A stretch of DNA of 54,181 bases. Source: Ruminococcus champanellensis 18P13 = JCM 17042. Lineage in GTDB: Bacteria > Bacillota > Clostridia > Oscillospirales > Ruminococcaceae. Positions 36,582 through 45,587 of this stretch are shown here, one piece after another. Every line of letters starts with the position of its first letter. Within the stretch, counting starts at the first letter, position 1. Where the stretch lies: assembly GCF_000210095.1 (NCBI RefSeq), contig NC_021039.1:774873-829053 (forward strand). The letters are read 5' to 3'. A program made the position numbers and the translations under genes. Below the pieces are notes generated by a model. That model saw only the letters and a program-made list of their open reading frames with translations, was not told where the DNA came from and ran no database searches.

Positions 36582-38057
36582 ATGATGAACATACTCGGAA
36601 AGCGAATGACAGCAGCGGTGCTGGCGGCTATGATCATGATCACAGGCATATGCCGTCTGAGCATCCCGGTGCAGGCAGCAACTGGCGAATATAAAAGCTG
36701 GCTGCAGACAGACTCCCGTTGGGGAAGCATTCAGCTGGGTTCCAGTGGCGCAACCATGTCCAGAATTGGCTGCGCCGTCACATCCCTTGCGAAGCTGGTG
36801 GTACATTCCGGTTCTGCAACGGAGGAAACCTTTGACCCGGGTAAGCTGTGCAACTATTTGAGCAAAAACGGCGGTTTCGACAGCTCCGGCAATATTTACT
36901 GGACTGTAGTAACCGGACTTGTGCCGGAATTCCACTTCTGTGCATACACCAGCTTCAAGACCACCACGGAGGCTGAAAAAGTGGCGGAGCTTGAAAAATA
37001 CATCCAGGATGGATACTACATGGCGGTGTCCGTGAAGAATCAGGGGCACTGGGTGGCAGTGGATTATATCAAGGACGGGGAAGTGTATATCATGGATCCG
37101 GCAAGCAACGCAAAGACCAATCTGTTTGATTCCTACGACTGCGCCGGCGTGACCCAGATCCGCCTGTTCAAGGGGCTGAATCCTCCGCCTACCACCGGGA
37201 ATGCACCGGTGGAGAGCTATTACAAGACCGGCAGATACACCACCAATACGGGGCTGAACTTCCGGGCGAACGCAGGCATCACCTATGAGATCCTGGCGGA
37301 TATCCCCAAGGGTACTCTGGTGACCGTGGAGGGTACCTCCGGTGCATGGGGTCGGATCACCTACAACGGCAAGGTGGGCTGGATCTGTCTGGAATACTGT
37401 ACCTATGTGGAAGGGGATTACTCCTATCCCACGGGGCGGTATCGCTCCACCTCGGACAACGGCTTGTATGTGCGGGGCGGTGTGGGTTCCACCACCGGTG
37501 CCATCGGCATGCTGGCGTATCTGGAGGAAGTAGAGATCCTGGAGGTGCAGGATGGCTGGGGCAGGCTGAATTATCAAGGCAAGACCGGCTGGGTATGTAT
37601 GAAGTATATGGAGCCGGTAGCTGCTACTACCGCAACAACGACAACGACCACCACTACTACCACCACCACAACAACGACTACGACCACCACTACGACTGCA
37701 ACGACTACGACCACCACTACTACCACAACTACAACCACCACAACCACCACGCCCCAGCCCACGACTACCAGCACCACCACAACCACACAGACCACAGTGC
37801 CCGTAACGACAGCGCCGGAGCAGACCACCACGACCACGATGGACACGCTGATGCCGGGCGATCTGAACGGCAACGGACAGGTGGACGCTGTGGATACAGT
37901 GCTGCTGTATGCGTATCTGGCAGGAAATCTGGAGCTGAACAGCCGACAGTTGGAGGCTGCGGACGTGGATCGGGACGGCGAACTGACCTTGATGGATGTG
38001 GTGCTGATGCAGCGCATGCAGGATGGATTATATGATTGGAAGGATTATACCACATGA
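36582..38057 (+). CDS. Secreted C39-like cysteine peptidase-fold protein with two SH3 domains and a dockerin
   Basis: A 491-residue protein. Signal peptide (about 1-32, ending SIPVQA); a C39_2-type papain-fold domain with Cys64 in SRIGCAVTSLAKL, His156 in NQGHWVAVDYI and Asp172 in YIMDPAS; two bacterial SH3 domains (about 216-276 and 284-345, each with a GW motif); a Thr-rich linker (about 347-425); and a dockerin with Ca loops DLNGNGQVDAVD and DVDRDGELTLMD. The dockerin should place it in the cellulosome. The SH3 pair suggests peptide or cell-wall binding. Start is ATG 36582 (or 36585). Its stop overlaps prmA as ATGA. Confidence 0.92.
   Translation: MMNILGKRMTAAVLAAMIMITGICRLSIPVQAATGEYKSWLQTDSRWGSIQLGSSGATMSRIGCAVTSLAKLVVHSGSATEETFDPGKLCNYLSKNGGFDSSGNIYWTVVTGLVPEFHFCAYTSFKTTTEAEKVAELEKYIQDGYYMAVSVKNQGHWVAVDYIKDGEVYIMDPASNAKTNLFDSYDCAGVTQIRLFKGLNPPPTTGNAPVESYYKTGRYTTNTGLNFRANAGITYEILADIPKGTLVTVEGTSGAWGRITYNGKVGWICLEYCTYVEGDYSYPTGRYRSTSDNGLYVRGGVGSTTGAIGMLAYLEEVEILEVQDGWGRLNYQGKTGWVCMKYMEPVAATTATTTTTTTTTTTTTTTTTTTTTATTTTTTTTTTTTTTTTTPQPTTTSTTTTTQTTVPVTTAPEQTTTTTMDTLMPGDLNGNGQVDAVDTVLLYAYLAGNLELNSRQLEAADVDRDGELTLMDVVLMQRMQDGLYDWKDYTT
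37620..37840 (+). repeat. Low-complexity ACC/ACA repeat encoding a Thr-rich linker
   Basis: A run of Thr codons (mainly ACC, ACT, ACG and ACA) between the SH3 and dockerin domains. It is coding and likely glycosylated; such tracts are prone to length change. Confidence 0.85.
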
Positions 38058-39022
38058 ATTGGATCGAAACACAGATTATTACCGCCTCTGCCGGGGTGGA
38101 TGCCCTTTGCGCCATGCTGACGGATCTGGGCATCAAGGGCTTTTCCATTGCGGATCCGGCAGATTTCCAGGAGTTTTTGCAGAACAAGGAAGGCAAGTGG
38201 GACTACATTGACCAGGATCTGCTGGGCATGGCCCAGGGGGACACGACAGTGACTGTGTACCTGCCGGACAATGCCCAGGGGGCGGAGCAGCTGGTTGCCC
38301 TGCGGGCAATGCTGGCGCAGATCCACGCCCGGGACGATGCGCAACTGTTCGGCACCCTGGAGCTGACGTTGAAAAACGTCCGGGAGGAGGACTGGGCGAA
38401 CAACTGGAAGCAGTATTTCAAGCCCTTCACCGTGGGAGAACGGCTCCTCATCAAGCCCTCCTGGGAGACATGTGAAAATCCCCGGAACCGGGCAGTGCTG
38501 GAGATCGATCCGGCATCCAGCTTCGGCACCGGGCAGCACCACACCACCCGGCTCTGCCTGGAGCTGCTGGAGCAGCTGATGCATCCGGGGGATCGTGTAC
38601 TGGATCTGGGCTGCGGCAGTGGGATCTTGTCCATCGGGGCACTGCTGCTGGGGGCATCCGGCGCCACCGCAGTGGATATCGAGGAAAATGCGGCAGCCAC
38701 TGCAACGGAGAATGCCCGGAAGAACCACATTGACCCGACCCTGTACCGGGTATTCTGCGGCAATGTGCTGGAGGATGAAACGCTGTGTCGGGAGATCGGT
38801 GATGGCTATGATCTGATCTGTGCCAATATTGTGGCGGACGTGCTGATCGCCATGAAGCAGCTGTTCCGGCGATTTTTGCGACCGGAGGGCACGCTGATCG
38901 TGTCCGGCATCATCATGGAGCGCCGGGACGAGGTGCTGGATCAGCTGAAAAGCGCAGGCTTCACCCTGCTGGAGGTTCGGGAAAAGGAAGGCTGGGCGGC
39001 AGCATCCCTCCGCATTTCATAA
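38054..39022 (+). CDS. prmA: Ribosomal protein L11 methyltransferase
   Basis: A 322-residue SAM methyltransferase that methylates L11. The N-terminal substrate domain begins MNWIETQIITAS; the SAM site is VLDLGCGSGILSIGALLLGA; the catalytic-loop region is LICANIVADVL. ATG 38054 overlaps the stop of the dockerin gene by four bases, an unexpected partner for a housekeeping enzyme. A terminator follows. Confidence 0.95.
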   Translation: MNWIETQIITASAGVDALCAMLTDLGIKGFSIADPADFQEFLQNKEGKWDYIDQDLLGMAQGDTTVTVYLPDNAQGAEQLVALRAMLAQIHARDDAQLFGTLELTLKNVREEDWANNWKQYFKPFTVGERLLIKPSWETCENPRNRAVLEIDPASSFGTGQHHTTRLCLELLEQLMHPGDRVLDLGCGSGILSIGALLLGASGATAVDIEENAAATATENARKNHIDPTLYRVFCGNVLEDETLCREIGDGYDLICANIVADVLIAMKQLFRRFLRPEGTLIVSGIIMERRDEVLDQLKSAGFTLLEVREKEGWAAASLRIS

Positions 39023-39029
39023 AAGCTTC

Positions 39030-39065
39030 GGGGACGGGGATTTCTCTCCGTCCCCTTGCATTTTA
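39030..39065 (+). terminator. Terminator after prmA
   Basis: GGGGACGG pairs with CCGTCCCC (39030-39037 with 39048-39055) in a longer stem with a TTTC loop, followed by TTGCATTTTA. Its tail overlaps the nadE -35. Confidence 0.75.
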
Positions 39066-39084
39066 TGTGGATTCAGGGTATAAT
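39056..39084 (+). promoter_or_regulatory. Promoter of nadE
   Basis: TTGCAT (-35), 17 bases, TATAAT (-10). The -35 is the same hexamer as in the 10257 promoter and lies in the tail of the prmA terminator. Confidence 0.65.
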
Positions 39085-39139
39085 AAATACATCTGAATCA
39101 AACTGATGGGATGCCGTCAGAAGAAAGGGAGGTCAGGGC

Positions 39140-41056
39140 GTGAAGGACGGCTTTTTGAAAATCGCCTGCGCAACACCGGATGTGCATGTGGCAGACTGCG
39201 CTTATAACGGGGAGCAGATTGTCCGTATGATGCAGGAGGCGGCACATGCCGGAGCGGCGCTGACGGTATTTCCGGAGCTTTGCATCACAGGTTATACCTG
39301 TCTGGATCTGTTTTTGCAGGACACCCTGCTGGAGGGGGCACTGGACGCTCTGTTTGACATTCTGAAGCAGACAGAGGAACTGGATATGCTCGCAGTGATC
39401 GGACTGCCCATTGCAGTGGACGGGAAGCTGTACAACTGCGCTGCCGTATGCCAGAGCGGACAGATCCTGGGCATCGTGCCCAAGCTGAATATCCCCAATT
39501 ACGGGGAATTCCAGGAGCTGCGCTATTTCACCCCCGGCAACCGGATGGTGCGGCATTGCAGCATCCACGGGCGCACTTGCCCCATGGGAGCGGACATGCG
39601 GTTTTCCTGCGTGGATATGCCGGAGTTTTCCTTTGGCGTGGAAATCTGCGAGGACGTGTGGGTGGGGGCAAGCCCCTCCGACCGGCTGGCTGCCCAGGGA
39701 GCGGTGTTGATCGTGAATCTGTCCGCCAGCGATGAAACCATCGGCAAGGCGGCGTACCGGAAGAAGATCATCGAAGCCAAGTCCGGCAGTCTGTTCTGTG
39801 CCTATGCCTATGCGGATGCAGGCATCGGAGAATCTACCACGGATATGGTGTTCGCCGGGCATAATCTGATCGCAGAAAGCGGCACCACTCTGGCGGAGGC
39901 AAAGCGCTTTGCCGGAGGCATTCTCTACGGGGATATTGACATACAGAAGCTGACGGCAGAGCGGCGGCGCACCAACACTGCCCACGGGGCGGAGGAGCCT
40001 GCCTTTGTGGTGGAGTATTTTGATTATCCCATCCGGGAGACCCGGCTGGAGCGGCAGTTCCCGGCAACGCCCTTTGTGCCCGCCGGGAAAAGCGAGCTGG
40101 ACGACCGGTGCGGCGAGATCCTGCAGATGCAGGCGGTAGGGCTTATGACCCGGCTGCGGCATATCCGTTGCCAGGACGTGGTGATCGGTCTGTCCGGGGG
40201 ATTGGATTCCACCCTGGCGCTGATCGTCACCGTTATGGCATATGACCGGCTGGGACTGCCCCATCATGGGATTCACGCCATTACCATGCCCTGTTTCGGC
40301 ACTACAGACCGGACATATCGGAACGCCTGCGCCCTTGCAAAGGCATACGGGGCGGATCTCCGGGAGATCCCCATCCGGGACAGCGTGATGCAGCATTTTG
40401 CAGACATTGGTCACGATCCGGATTGTCACGATGTGACCTATGAAAACGGGCAGGCACGGGAGCGTACCCAGGTGCTGATGGATTTTGCCAACCAGTGCGG
40501 GGGCATCGTGATCGGCACCGGGGATCTGTCGGAGCTTGCGCTGGGCTGGGCGACTTACAACGGGGATCATATGAGCATGTACGGGGTCAACGCCTCCGTG
40601 CCCAAGACCCTGGTGCGGTATCTGGTTGCACACCGGGCGGAACAGTCGGAGGAAGCACTGCGCAGCGTACTGCTGGATGTGCTGGACACGCCGGTAAGCC
40701 CGGAGCTTCTGCCGCCGGAGGAAAACGGGGAGATCCGTCAGAAAACCGAGGATCTGGTGGGGCCCTACCTGCTGCATGACTTTTTCCTGTATCACATGGT
40801 GCGGTTCGGCATGCCTCCGAAGAAGATCTTCCGGATGGCGTGCATTGCCTTTGACGGGCAGTTTGCCCCGGATGTGATCTTAAAGTGGGAGCGGAAGTTC
40901 TACTGGCGGTTTTTCAGTCAGCAGTTCAAGCGCTCCTGCCTGCCGGACGGGGTGAAGATCGGCAGCGTGACCCTTTCTCCCAGAGGAGACTGGCGGATGC
41001 CCAGCGATGCCTGTGTGGCGCAGTGGATCCGGCAGCTGGAACAGATTGATGTATAA
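39140..41056 (+). CDS. nadE: Glutamine-dependent NAD+ synthetase
   Basis: A 638-residue two-domain enzyme. The N-terminal nitrilase-type glutaminase has VFPELCITGYTC, KLNIPNYGEF and VEICEDVW with the catalytic Cys. The C-terminal synthetase has the ATP loop VIGLSGGLDSTLA and GTGDLSELALGWATYNGDH. It amidates deamido-NAD in the last step of NAD synthesis. The start is GTG 39140, 7 bases after GGGAGG. Confidence 0.97.
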   Translation: MKDGFLKIACATPDVHVADCAYNGEQIVRMMQEAAHAGAALTVFPELCITGYTCLDLFLQDTLLEGALDALFDILKQTEELDMLAVIGLPIAVDGKLYNCAAVCQSGQILGIVPKLNIPNYGEFQELRYFTPGNRMVRHCSIHGRTCPMGADMRFSCVDMPEFSFGVEICEDVWVGASPSDRLAAQGAVLIVNLSASDETIGKAAYRKKIIEAKSGSLFCAYAYADAGIGESTTDMVFAGHNLIAESGTTLAEAKRFAGGILYGDIDIQKLTAERRRTNTAHGAEEPAFVVEYFDYPIRETRLERQFPATPFVPAGKSELDDRCGEILQMQAVGLMTRLRHIRCQDVVIGLSGGLDSTLALIVTVMAYDRLGLPHHGIHAITMPCFGTTDRTYRNACALAKAYGADLREIPIRDSVMQHFADIGHDPDCHDVTYENGQARERTQVLMDFANQCGGIVIGTGDLSELALGWATYNGDHMSMYGVNASVPKTLVRYLVAHRAEQSEEALRSVLLDVLDTPVSPELLPPEENGEIRQKTEDLVGPYLLHDFFLYHMVRFGMPPKKIFRMACIAFDGQFAPDVILKWERKFYWRFFSQQFKRSCLPDGVKIGSVTLSPRGDWRMPSDACVAQWIRQLEQIDV

Positions 41057-41090
41057 TTTTGGGGCATCGCCCCATACATAGGAGGATATT

Positions 41091-41750
41091 ATGACGTACA
41101 AGGAAAGCTTTATCAAATTCATGGTGGACTGCGGAGTATTGACCTTCGGAGAATTTACCCTCAAGAGCGGACGGGTTGCGCCCTATTTTGTGAATGCGGG
41201 CAATTACAACACCGGAGAGCACCTGGCAAAGCTGGGTGAATACTACGCTGCATGCATCCAGGAGAACAACATTCCGGTACAGACCCTGTTCGGTCCGGCG
41301 TATAAGGGCATTCCCCTGTCCGTATCTGCGGCAGTTGCCCTGTATCACAAGTATGGCAAGTCCGTGCATTACTGCTTTGACCGGAAGGAAGTCAAGGATC
41401 ACGGAGAAGGCGGCATGTTCGTAGGTAAGCAGTTGGAAGCCGGGGAACAGGTTGTCATCATCGAGGACGTAATGACCTCTGGTAAGGCTGTCCGGGAGGT
41501 ATACCCCAAGCTGAAGGGTGCAGCGGACGTGAACATTACCGGCATGGTGATCACCGTGGATCGGATGGAACGGGGGCTGAACAGCGACAAGAGCGCCGTC
41601 CAGGAGGTCAAGGCAGAGTTCGGCATTGACGTGTACCCCATCGTGACCATGGCGGATATCATTGACGCCATTGCCAACGATATTGTGCCCGGCAAGGAAT
41701 ACCTGGACAAGATGATTGCATATCGTGAACAGTACGGGGTATGTAAATAA
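41091..41750 (+). CDS. pyrE: Orotate phosphoribosyltransferase
   Basis: A 219-residue enzyme that makes OMP from orotate and PRPP. It has FGPAYKGIPL, the YCFDRKEVKDHGEGG loop and the PRPP motif VVIIEDVMTSGKAVREV. AGGAGG precedes ATG. It follows nadE after 34 bases that contain a small GGGGC/GCCCC hairpin (41061-41073). Confidence 0.97.
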   Translation: MTYKESFIKFMVDCGVLTFGEFTLKSGRVAPYFVNAGNYNTGEHLAKLGEYYAACIQENNIPVQTLFGPAYKGIPLSVSAAVALYHKYGKSVHYCFDRKEVKDHGEGGMFVGKQLEAGEQVVIIEDVMTSGKAVREVYPKLKGAADVNITGMVITVDRMERGLNSDKSAVQEVKAEFGIDVYPIVTMADIIDAIANDIVPGKEYLDKMIAYREQYGVCK

Positions 41751-41766
41751 CCCGTTCGGTGTTTCA

Positions 41767-41799
41767 GGCAATATCGCACAGACTTGTGGGGTATTGCCT
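41767..41799 (+). repeat. Dispersed intergenic hairpin after pyrE
   Basis: GGCAATATCGCACA and TGTGGGGTATTGCC pair around GACT, with one G-U pair in plus-strand RNA and only a short T run after it. It may end the nadE-pyrE transcript. Near copy of the 48382 element. Confidence 0.6.
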
Positions 41800-41842
41800 T
41801 TCTGTATCAGGCATACAAAGAGAAGAAGGATAGGAGCAAGCT

Positions 41843-42796
41843 ATGGCGAAAACCCGTAAAAATTTTATCATCTGCATCCAGTCGGTGCTGATCCTGGGGC
41901 TGCTGTGCCTGGTGGCATTTCTGCTGATCCGCATGCGTCAGCAGGAGGAACCGGCGGTGCCAGCCAATGCAGGGATGGCGCAGAACAGCGTGCAGGAGGA
42001 TATCTCTGTGATCCCCAAGGGGGAGATCGAGGTGGATTGGAACTATGAGCTGTCTGGCAAGAAAATTTTGCTGAGTGATGCTACATACGGACAGATCTAC
42101 CTGCCGGTATATGATAACGTGCCTGCCTTTGCCCAGAACCGGGAGCAGATCGTGAACCGGAACGGCAGACGGTATTATGTCAGCGACGGACAGATCACTT
42201 CCGACATGGGCATTGACGTGTCCGCCCACCAGGGGGATATTGACTGGGACAAGGTGAAGGCGTCCGGCATCGATTTTGTATTCATCCGCATTGGCTACCG
42301 CACCTACGGCGGCGGGGACATTATGGCGGACAGTATGTTCCGGCAGAACTACGAGGGCGCAAAGGCTGCCGGACTCCAGGTGGGGGTCTATTTCTTCTCC
42401 CAGGCCATCAGTGAGGAGGAGGCTGTACAGGAGGCGAACTTTGTGGTCAAGCAATTGCAGGGCTGCAAGCTGGAGCTGCCTGTGACCTACGACTGGGAGC
42501 TGATCTATGACGATACTGCCCGGACGGACAATGTGCCGGTGGACGTGCTGACGGACTGTTGCCTGGCATTTTCCGGGGTGGTGGAGCATGCAGGCTACGA
42601 GCCCATGATCTACCAGAACAAGCGTACATCCTTACTGAAGCTGGATCTGCCCCGGCTCCAGGGCATTTCCTTCTGGCTGGCGGAATACGGCAGCATCCCC
42701 ACTTACTACTATGACTGTCAGTACTGGCAGTATAGCTGTAAGGGGAAGGTGCCGGGCATCGAAGGGGATGTGGATCTGAACATCCGGTTCTCATAA
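41843..42796 (+). CDS. GH25 lysozyme-like membrane-anchored protein
   Basis: A 317-residue protein with an N-terminal membrane anchor (FIICIQSVLILGLLCLVAFLL), a spacer domain of about 90 residues, and a GH25 barrel with MGIDVSAHQGDIDWDKVK, IRIGYRTYGGGD and the catalytic VTYDWEL. The end, SCKGKVPGIEGDVDLN, is typical of GH25. It should cleave peptidoglycan between MurNAc and GlcNAc. It starts 92 bases after pyrE. Confidence 0.93.
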   Translation: MAKTRKNFIICIQSVLILGLLCLVAFLLIRMRQQEEPAVPANAGMAQNSVQEDISVIPKGEIEVDWNYELSGKKILLSDATYGQIYLPVYDNVPAFAQNREQIVNRNGRRYYVSDGQITSDMGIDVSAHQGDIDWDKVKASGIDFVFIRIGYRTYGGGDIMADSMFRQNYEGAKAAGLQVGVYFFSQAISEEEAVQEANFVVKQLQGCKLELPVTYDWELIYDDTARTDNVPVDVLTDCCLAFSGVVEHAGYEPMIYQNKRTSLLKLDLPRLQGISFWLAEYGSIPTYYYDCQYWQYSCKGKVPGIEGDVDLNIRFS

Positions 42797-42805
42797 GGAG
42801 CCGCC

Positions 42806-43786
42806 ATGCGACAGATTACCATTCAGCAAAACGATGCCGGACAGCGGCTGGACAAGTTCCTTGCCAAATCCATGCCTGCTCTGCCCAAAGGGCTTATGTG
42901 CAAATTCATCCGCACCAAGCATATCAAGCGGAACGGCAAGCGCTGCGCCATTTCCGACCGGTTGGAGCCGGGGGATGTGCTGACCTTTTTCATCAGTGAT
43001 GATTTTTTTCCGGAGCATGCCCCACAGCAGACTCCGGACTTTCTCAAAGCCCCTGCGAAGCTGGACGTGGTGTATGAGGATACGCAGGTGCTGATTCTCA
43101 ACAAGCCGGTGGGACTGGTGGTGCATGCGGACAATGGAGGCACGGAGGATACCCTGATCCACCGGGTGCTGCATCATCTGTACCAGGCAGGCACCTATGA
43201 CCCTGCCGGGGAGCAGTCCTTTACGCCGGCTTTGTGCAACCGACTGGATCGGAACACGGGAGGGCTGGTGATCGCGGCAAAGACCGCCGCTGCTTTACGG
43301 GATGTAAACGAGTTGATCCGCAGTCGTCAGCTGTGCAAGCAGTATTTGTGCGTTACGGCGGCGCTGCCTCCCAGGCAGCAGGATCGGGTGCAGGCATACC
43401 ACCGGAAGCAGCCTGCCGGAAACCTGGTGGAGATCCGGGATGCACCGGCGGAGGGCTTTGCGCCCATTGATACGGAATACCGGGTGCTGGCGCAGGAGCA
43501 GGGACTGAGTCTGGTACTGGTGACTCTGCATACGGGCAGGACGCACCAGATCCGTGCCCATCTTGCCCATCTGGGAGCGCCCCTGCTGGGGGATAACAAG
43601 TATGGAAGCGTCCGGGCAAATCGGCGGTACCGGGTGTTCACCCAGCAGCTTTGGGCGTGGCGGCTGGGCTTTCCGGAACTGGATGGTGCATTGGCACCTC
43701 TTAGCGGCAGGATCGTGACCGCCCCGGAGGTTCCTTTCGTTTCCGCTTTTTTCCCGGGTGTGCAGCTGCCACCGCCCATAACGTAA
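42806..43786 (+). CDS. RluA-family 23S rRNA pseudouridine synthase
   Basis: A 326-residue RluC/RluD-type enzyme. An N-terminal S4-like RNA-binding domain (GQRLDKFLAKSM) is followed by the catalytic domain with NKPVGLVVH, the catalytic Asp in NRLDRNTGGLVIAAKT and HTGRTHQIRAHLAHLG. AAGGAG lies just before ATG, 9 bases after the GH25 stop. A bidirectional terminator follows. Confidence 0.94.
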   Translation: MRQITIQQNDAGQRLDKFLAKSMPALPKGLMCKFIRTKHIKRNGKRCAISDRLEPGDVLTFFISDDFFPEHAPQQTPDFLKAPAKLDVVYEDTQVLILNKPVGLVVHADNGGTEDTLIHRVLHHLYQAGTYDPAGEQSFTPALCNRLDRNTGGLVIAAKTAAALRDVNELIRSRQLCKQYLCVTAALPPRQQDRVQAYHRKQPAGNLVEIRDAPAEGFAPIDTEYRVLAQEQGLSLVLVTLHTGRTHQIRAHLAHLGAPLLGDNKYGSVRANRRYRVFTQQLWAWRLGFPELDGALAPLSGRIVTAPEVPFVSAFFPGVQLPPPIT

Positions 43787-43823
43787 AAAACAGTCTGGGA
43801 AGCATTGCTTCCCGGACTGTTTT
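43787..43823. terminator. Bidirectional terminator between the RluA-type and sufB/D-like genes
   Basis: A 17-bp stem (43787-43803 with 43807-43823, one G-T pair) with an ATT loop, flanked by an A run and a T run. It serves both convergent genes. Confidence 0.9.
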
Positions 43824-43834
43824 GCGTTAGGATG

Positions 43835-44761
43835 TTATTTCAGGAACCCGTTGATGATCTGTTCTTCCGCTTCCTTTTCGGTCAGTCCCAGGGTCATCAG
43901 CTTCATCAGTTGCTCTCCGGCGATCTTGCCGATGGCGGCTTCGTGGATCAGGGATGCGTCCACATGATTGGCAGTCAGCTGGGGACTTGCCAGTACGCAG
44001 CCGTGGTCCATGATAATGGCGTCACATTCCGTATGGCCGCTGCAAGGGGCATTGCCGTTGAGCCGGCTGGTGTATTCCTGCCTGCTGTTCTCCTTGGCAA
44101 CGCTGCGGCTGACGATGTTGCAGCTGCTGCCTGCTCCGTTCAGATCTGCATCAAACTCTGCAATGGCGTGCTGATCCCCGGTGGTCATGATCTTGTCGTG
44201 AATCACCAGGCTGGAGCCCTCCGCCAGATCCGCAGTGGTTTTCCGCAGTGTGTCGTCAATGCCGGCAATCTGCGTGGTTTCCATCTCCATCCGGGCATTC
44301 CTGTTCAGATGCACAATGGTAGTGGGGTTCATGAACCGCTTGCCTCTGCCTTCTCCTTCGCCGTAGTGCTTTTCCACATAGCGCACCTTGCTGTTTTCCC
44401 CCACAAAGAAGGTGTGGATACCGTCATGCTGACTGTCGCCGGAGCCGCAGTTGTGGATGCCGCAGCCGGCAATGATGGTCACGTCACAGTTTTCGCCGAT
44501 GAAGAAATCGTTGTACACATTGTCCTTCAGTCCGCTTTCGCTGATGATGACCGGAATATGTACACTTTCATTCACGGTGCCGGGTTTGATGATAATGTCG
44601 ATGCCGGGTTTGTCCGTTTTGGTCACAATGTCAATGTGCGCTGTGGTATTCCGGGCAGCACTTGCACCGTTGGCACGGATGTTGTATGCCCCCACCGGCA
44701 GCGCATCCAGCTCGGCTACCTGGTGCAGCAGCTCCTTTTCGTATGTGTTCAGTTCCTTCAT
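43835..44761 (-). CDS. Short SufB/SufD-family Fe-S assembly scaffold (SmsB-like)
   Basis: A 308-residue SufB/D beta-helix protein, much shorter than SufB or SufD (over 400 residues). It contains AGCGIHNCG followed by DGIHTFF and the late block VASPQLTANHVDASLIHEAAIG-type sequence (here split by LAS) typical of the fold. The ATG overlaps the sufC-like stop by four bases. A single short SufB/D partner with SufC and no SufS or SufU nearby matches the described minimal SUF-like system (SMS). The assignment as SmsB rather than SufD is inference. Confidence 0.88.
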   Translation of the reverse strand: MKELNTYEKELLHQVAELDALPVGAYNIRANGASAARNTTAHIDIVTKTDKPGIDIIIKPGTVNESVHIPVIISESGLKDNVYNDFFIGENCDVTIIAGCGIHNCGSGDSQHDGIHTFFVGENSKVRYVEKHYGEGEGRGKRFMNPTTIVHLNRNARMEMETTQIAGIDDTLRKTTADLAEGSSLVIHDKIMTTGDQHAIAEFDADLNGAGSSCNIVSRSVAKENSRQEYTSRLNGNAPCSGHTECDAIIMDHGCVLASPQLTANHVDASLIHEAAIGKIAGEQLMKLMTLGLTEKEAEEQIINGFLK

Positions 44762-45504
44762 GCCACCGGCACCTCCTTTTTCCCCTCTGCCAGCTTGTCC
44801 GTCAGTACCTTGCAGGTGCTGCTGTCCTGATTTTTCAGAAGCTGGGGCAGGATCTGATCCTTTGCGCCGTATGCGGCAACGGAACCATCCTTGATGTAGA
44901 GGATCTTGTCCGCCATGTTCAGGATCCGCTCCTGGTGGCTGATGATGAGGATGCTGCCCCGGATCTTCTCGTACATTTTCTCGAATACGTGGATCAGATT
45001 CTGGAAGCTCCACAGGTCAATGCCTGCCTCCGGCTCATCGAAAATGGACAGCTTGGTGCCCCGTGCCAGTACCATGGCAATCTCGATCCGCTTTAATTCG
45101 CCGCCGGACAGGGTACTGTTCAGCTCCCGGTTCATGTAATCCCGGGCGCACAGTCCCACCTCGCTGAGGACGCTGCACGCCTCCGTGACGGTGGTATCCT
45201 TTTTGCTTGCCAGCTTCAGCAGATCCTGCACCCGCAGTCCCTTGAACCGTACCGGCTGCTGAAAAGCGTAGCTGATGCCCAGATTTGCCCGGTCGCTGAT
45301 GGACATGCCGGTAATATCCGTGCCGTCAAAGAGGATCCTGCCGCTGGTGGGCTGGTCGATGCCCATAATGATCTTGGCGAGGGTGGATTTGCCGCCGCCG
45401 TTGGGCCCGGTGACTGCAACAAAGCGATCCTCCAGAGTCAGACTGATGTCCCGGAGAATCTGCTTGCCCTCTGCCTCGAAACAGACGTTCTGTAATTCAA
45501 GCAT
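44758..45504 (-). CDS. sufC: SufC-type Fe-S assembly ATPase
   Basis: A 248-residue ABC ATPase. Walker A is GPNGGGKSTLAKI, the signature LSGGELKRIEIAMVLA and the SufC-type Walker B FDEPEAGIDLWSF. AAGGAG lies 7 bases before ATG 45504. It works with the short SufB/D-like protein encoded just downstream to build Fe-S clusters in the cytosol. Confidence 0.94.
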   Translation of the reverse strand: MLELQNVCFEAEGKQILRDISLTLEDRFVAVTGPNGGGKSTLAKIIMGIDQPTSGRILFDGTDITGMSISDRANLGISYAFQQPVRFKGLRVQDLLKLASKKDTTVTEACSVLSEVGLCARDYMNRELNSTLSGGELKRIEIAMVLARGTKLSIFDEPEAGIDLWSFQNLIHVFEKMYEKIRGSILIISHQERILNMADKILYIKDGSVAAYGAKDQILPQLLKNQDSSTCKVLTDKLAEGKKEVPVA

Positions 45505-45558
45505 GTTTTTGCTCCTTGCTGGTATCATTTTCGGGTCTTATCGGACCCATACTATTAT

Positions 45559-45587
45559 ATTATACCGAAAATCCCATGTGAAATCAA
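45559..45587 (-). promoter_or_regulatory. Promoter of the sufC pair
   Basis: On the minus strand TTGATT (-35), 17 bases, TATAAT (-10). A perfect palindrome abuts the -35. Confidence 0.7.

Noticed and set aside
41052-41057. TATAAT overlapping the nadE stop, as a pyrE promoter
   Set aside because: There is no -35-like hexamer at 16-18 bases upstream, and the gap to pyrE is short, so co-transcription with nadE is simpler.
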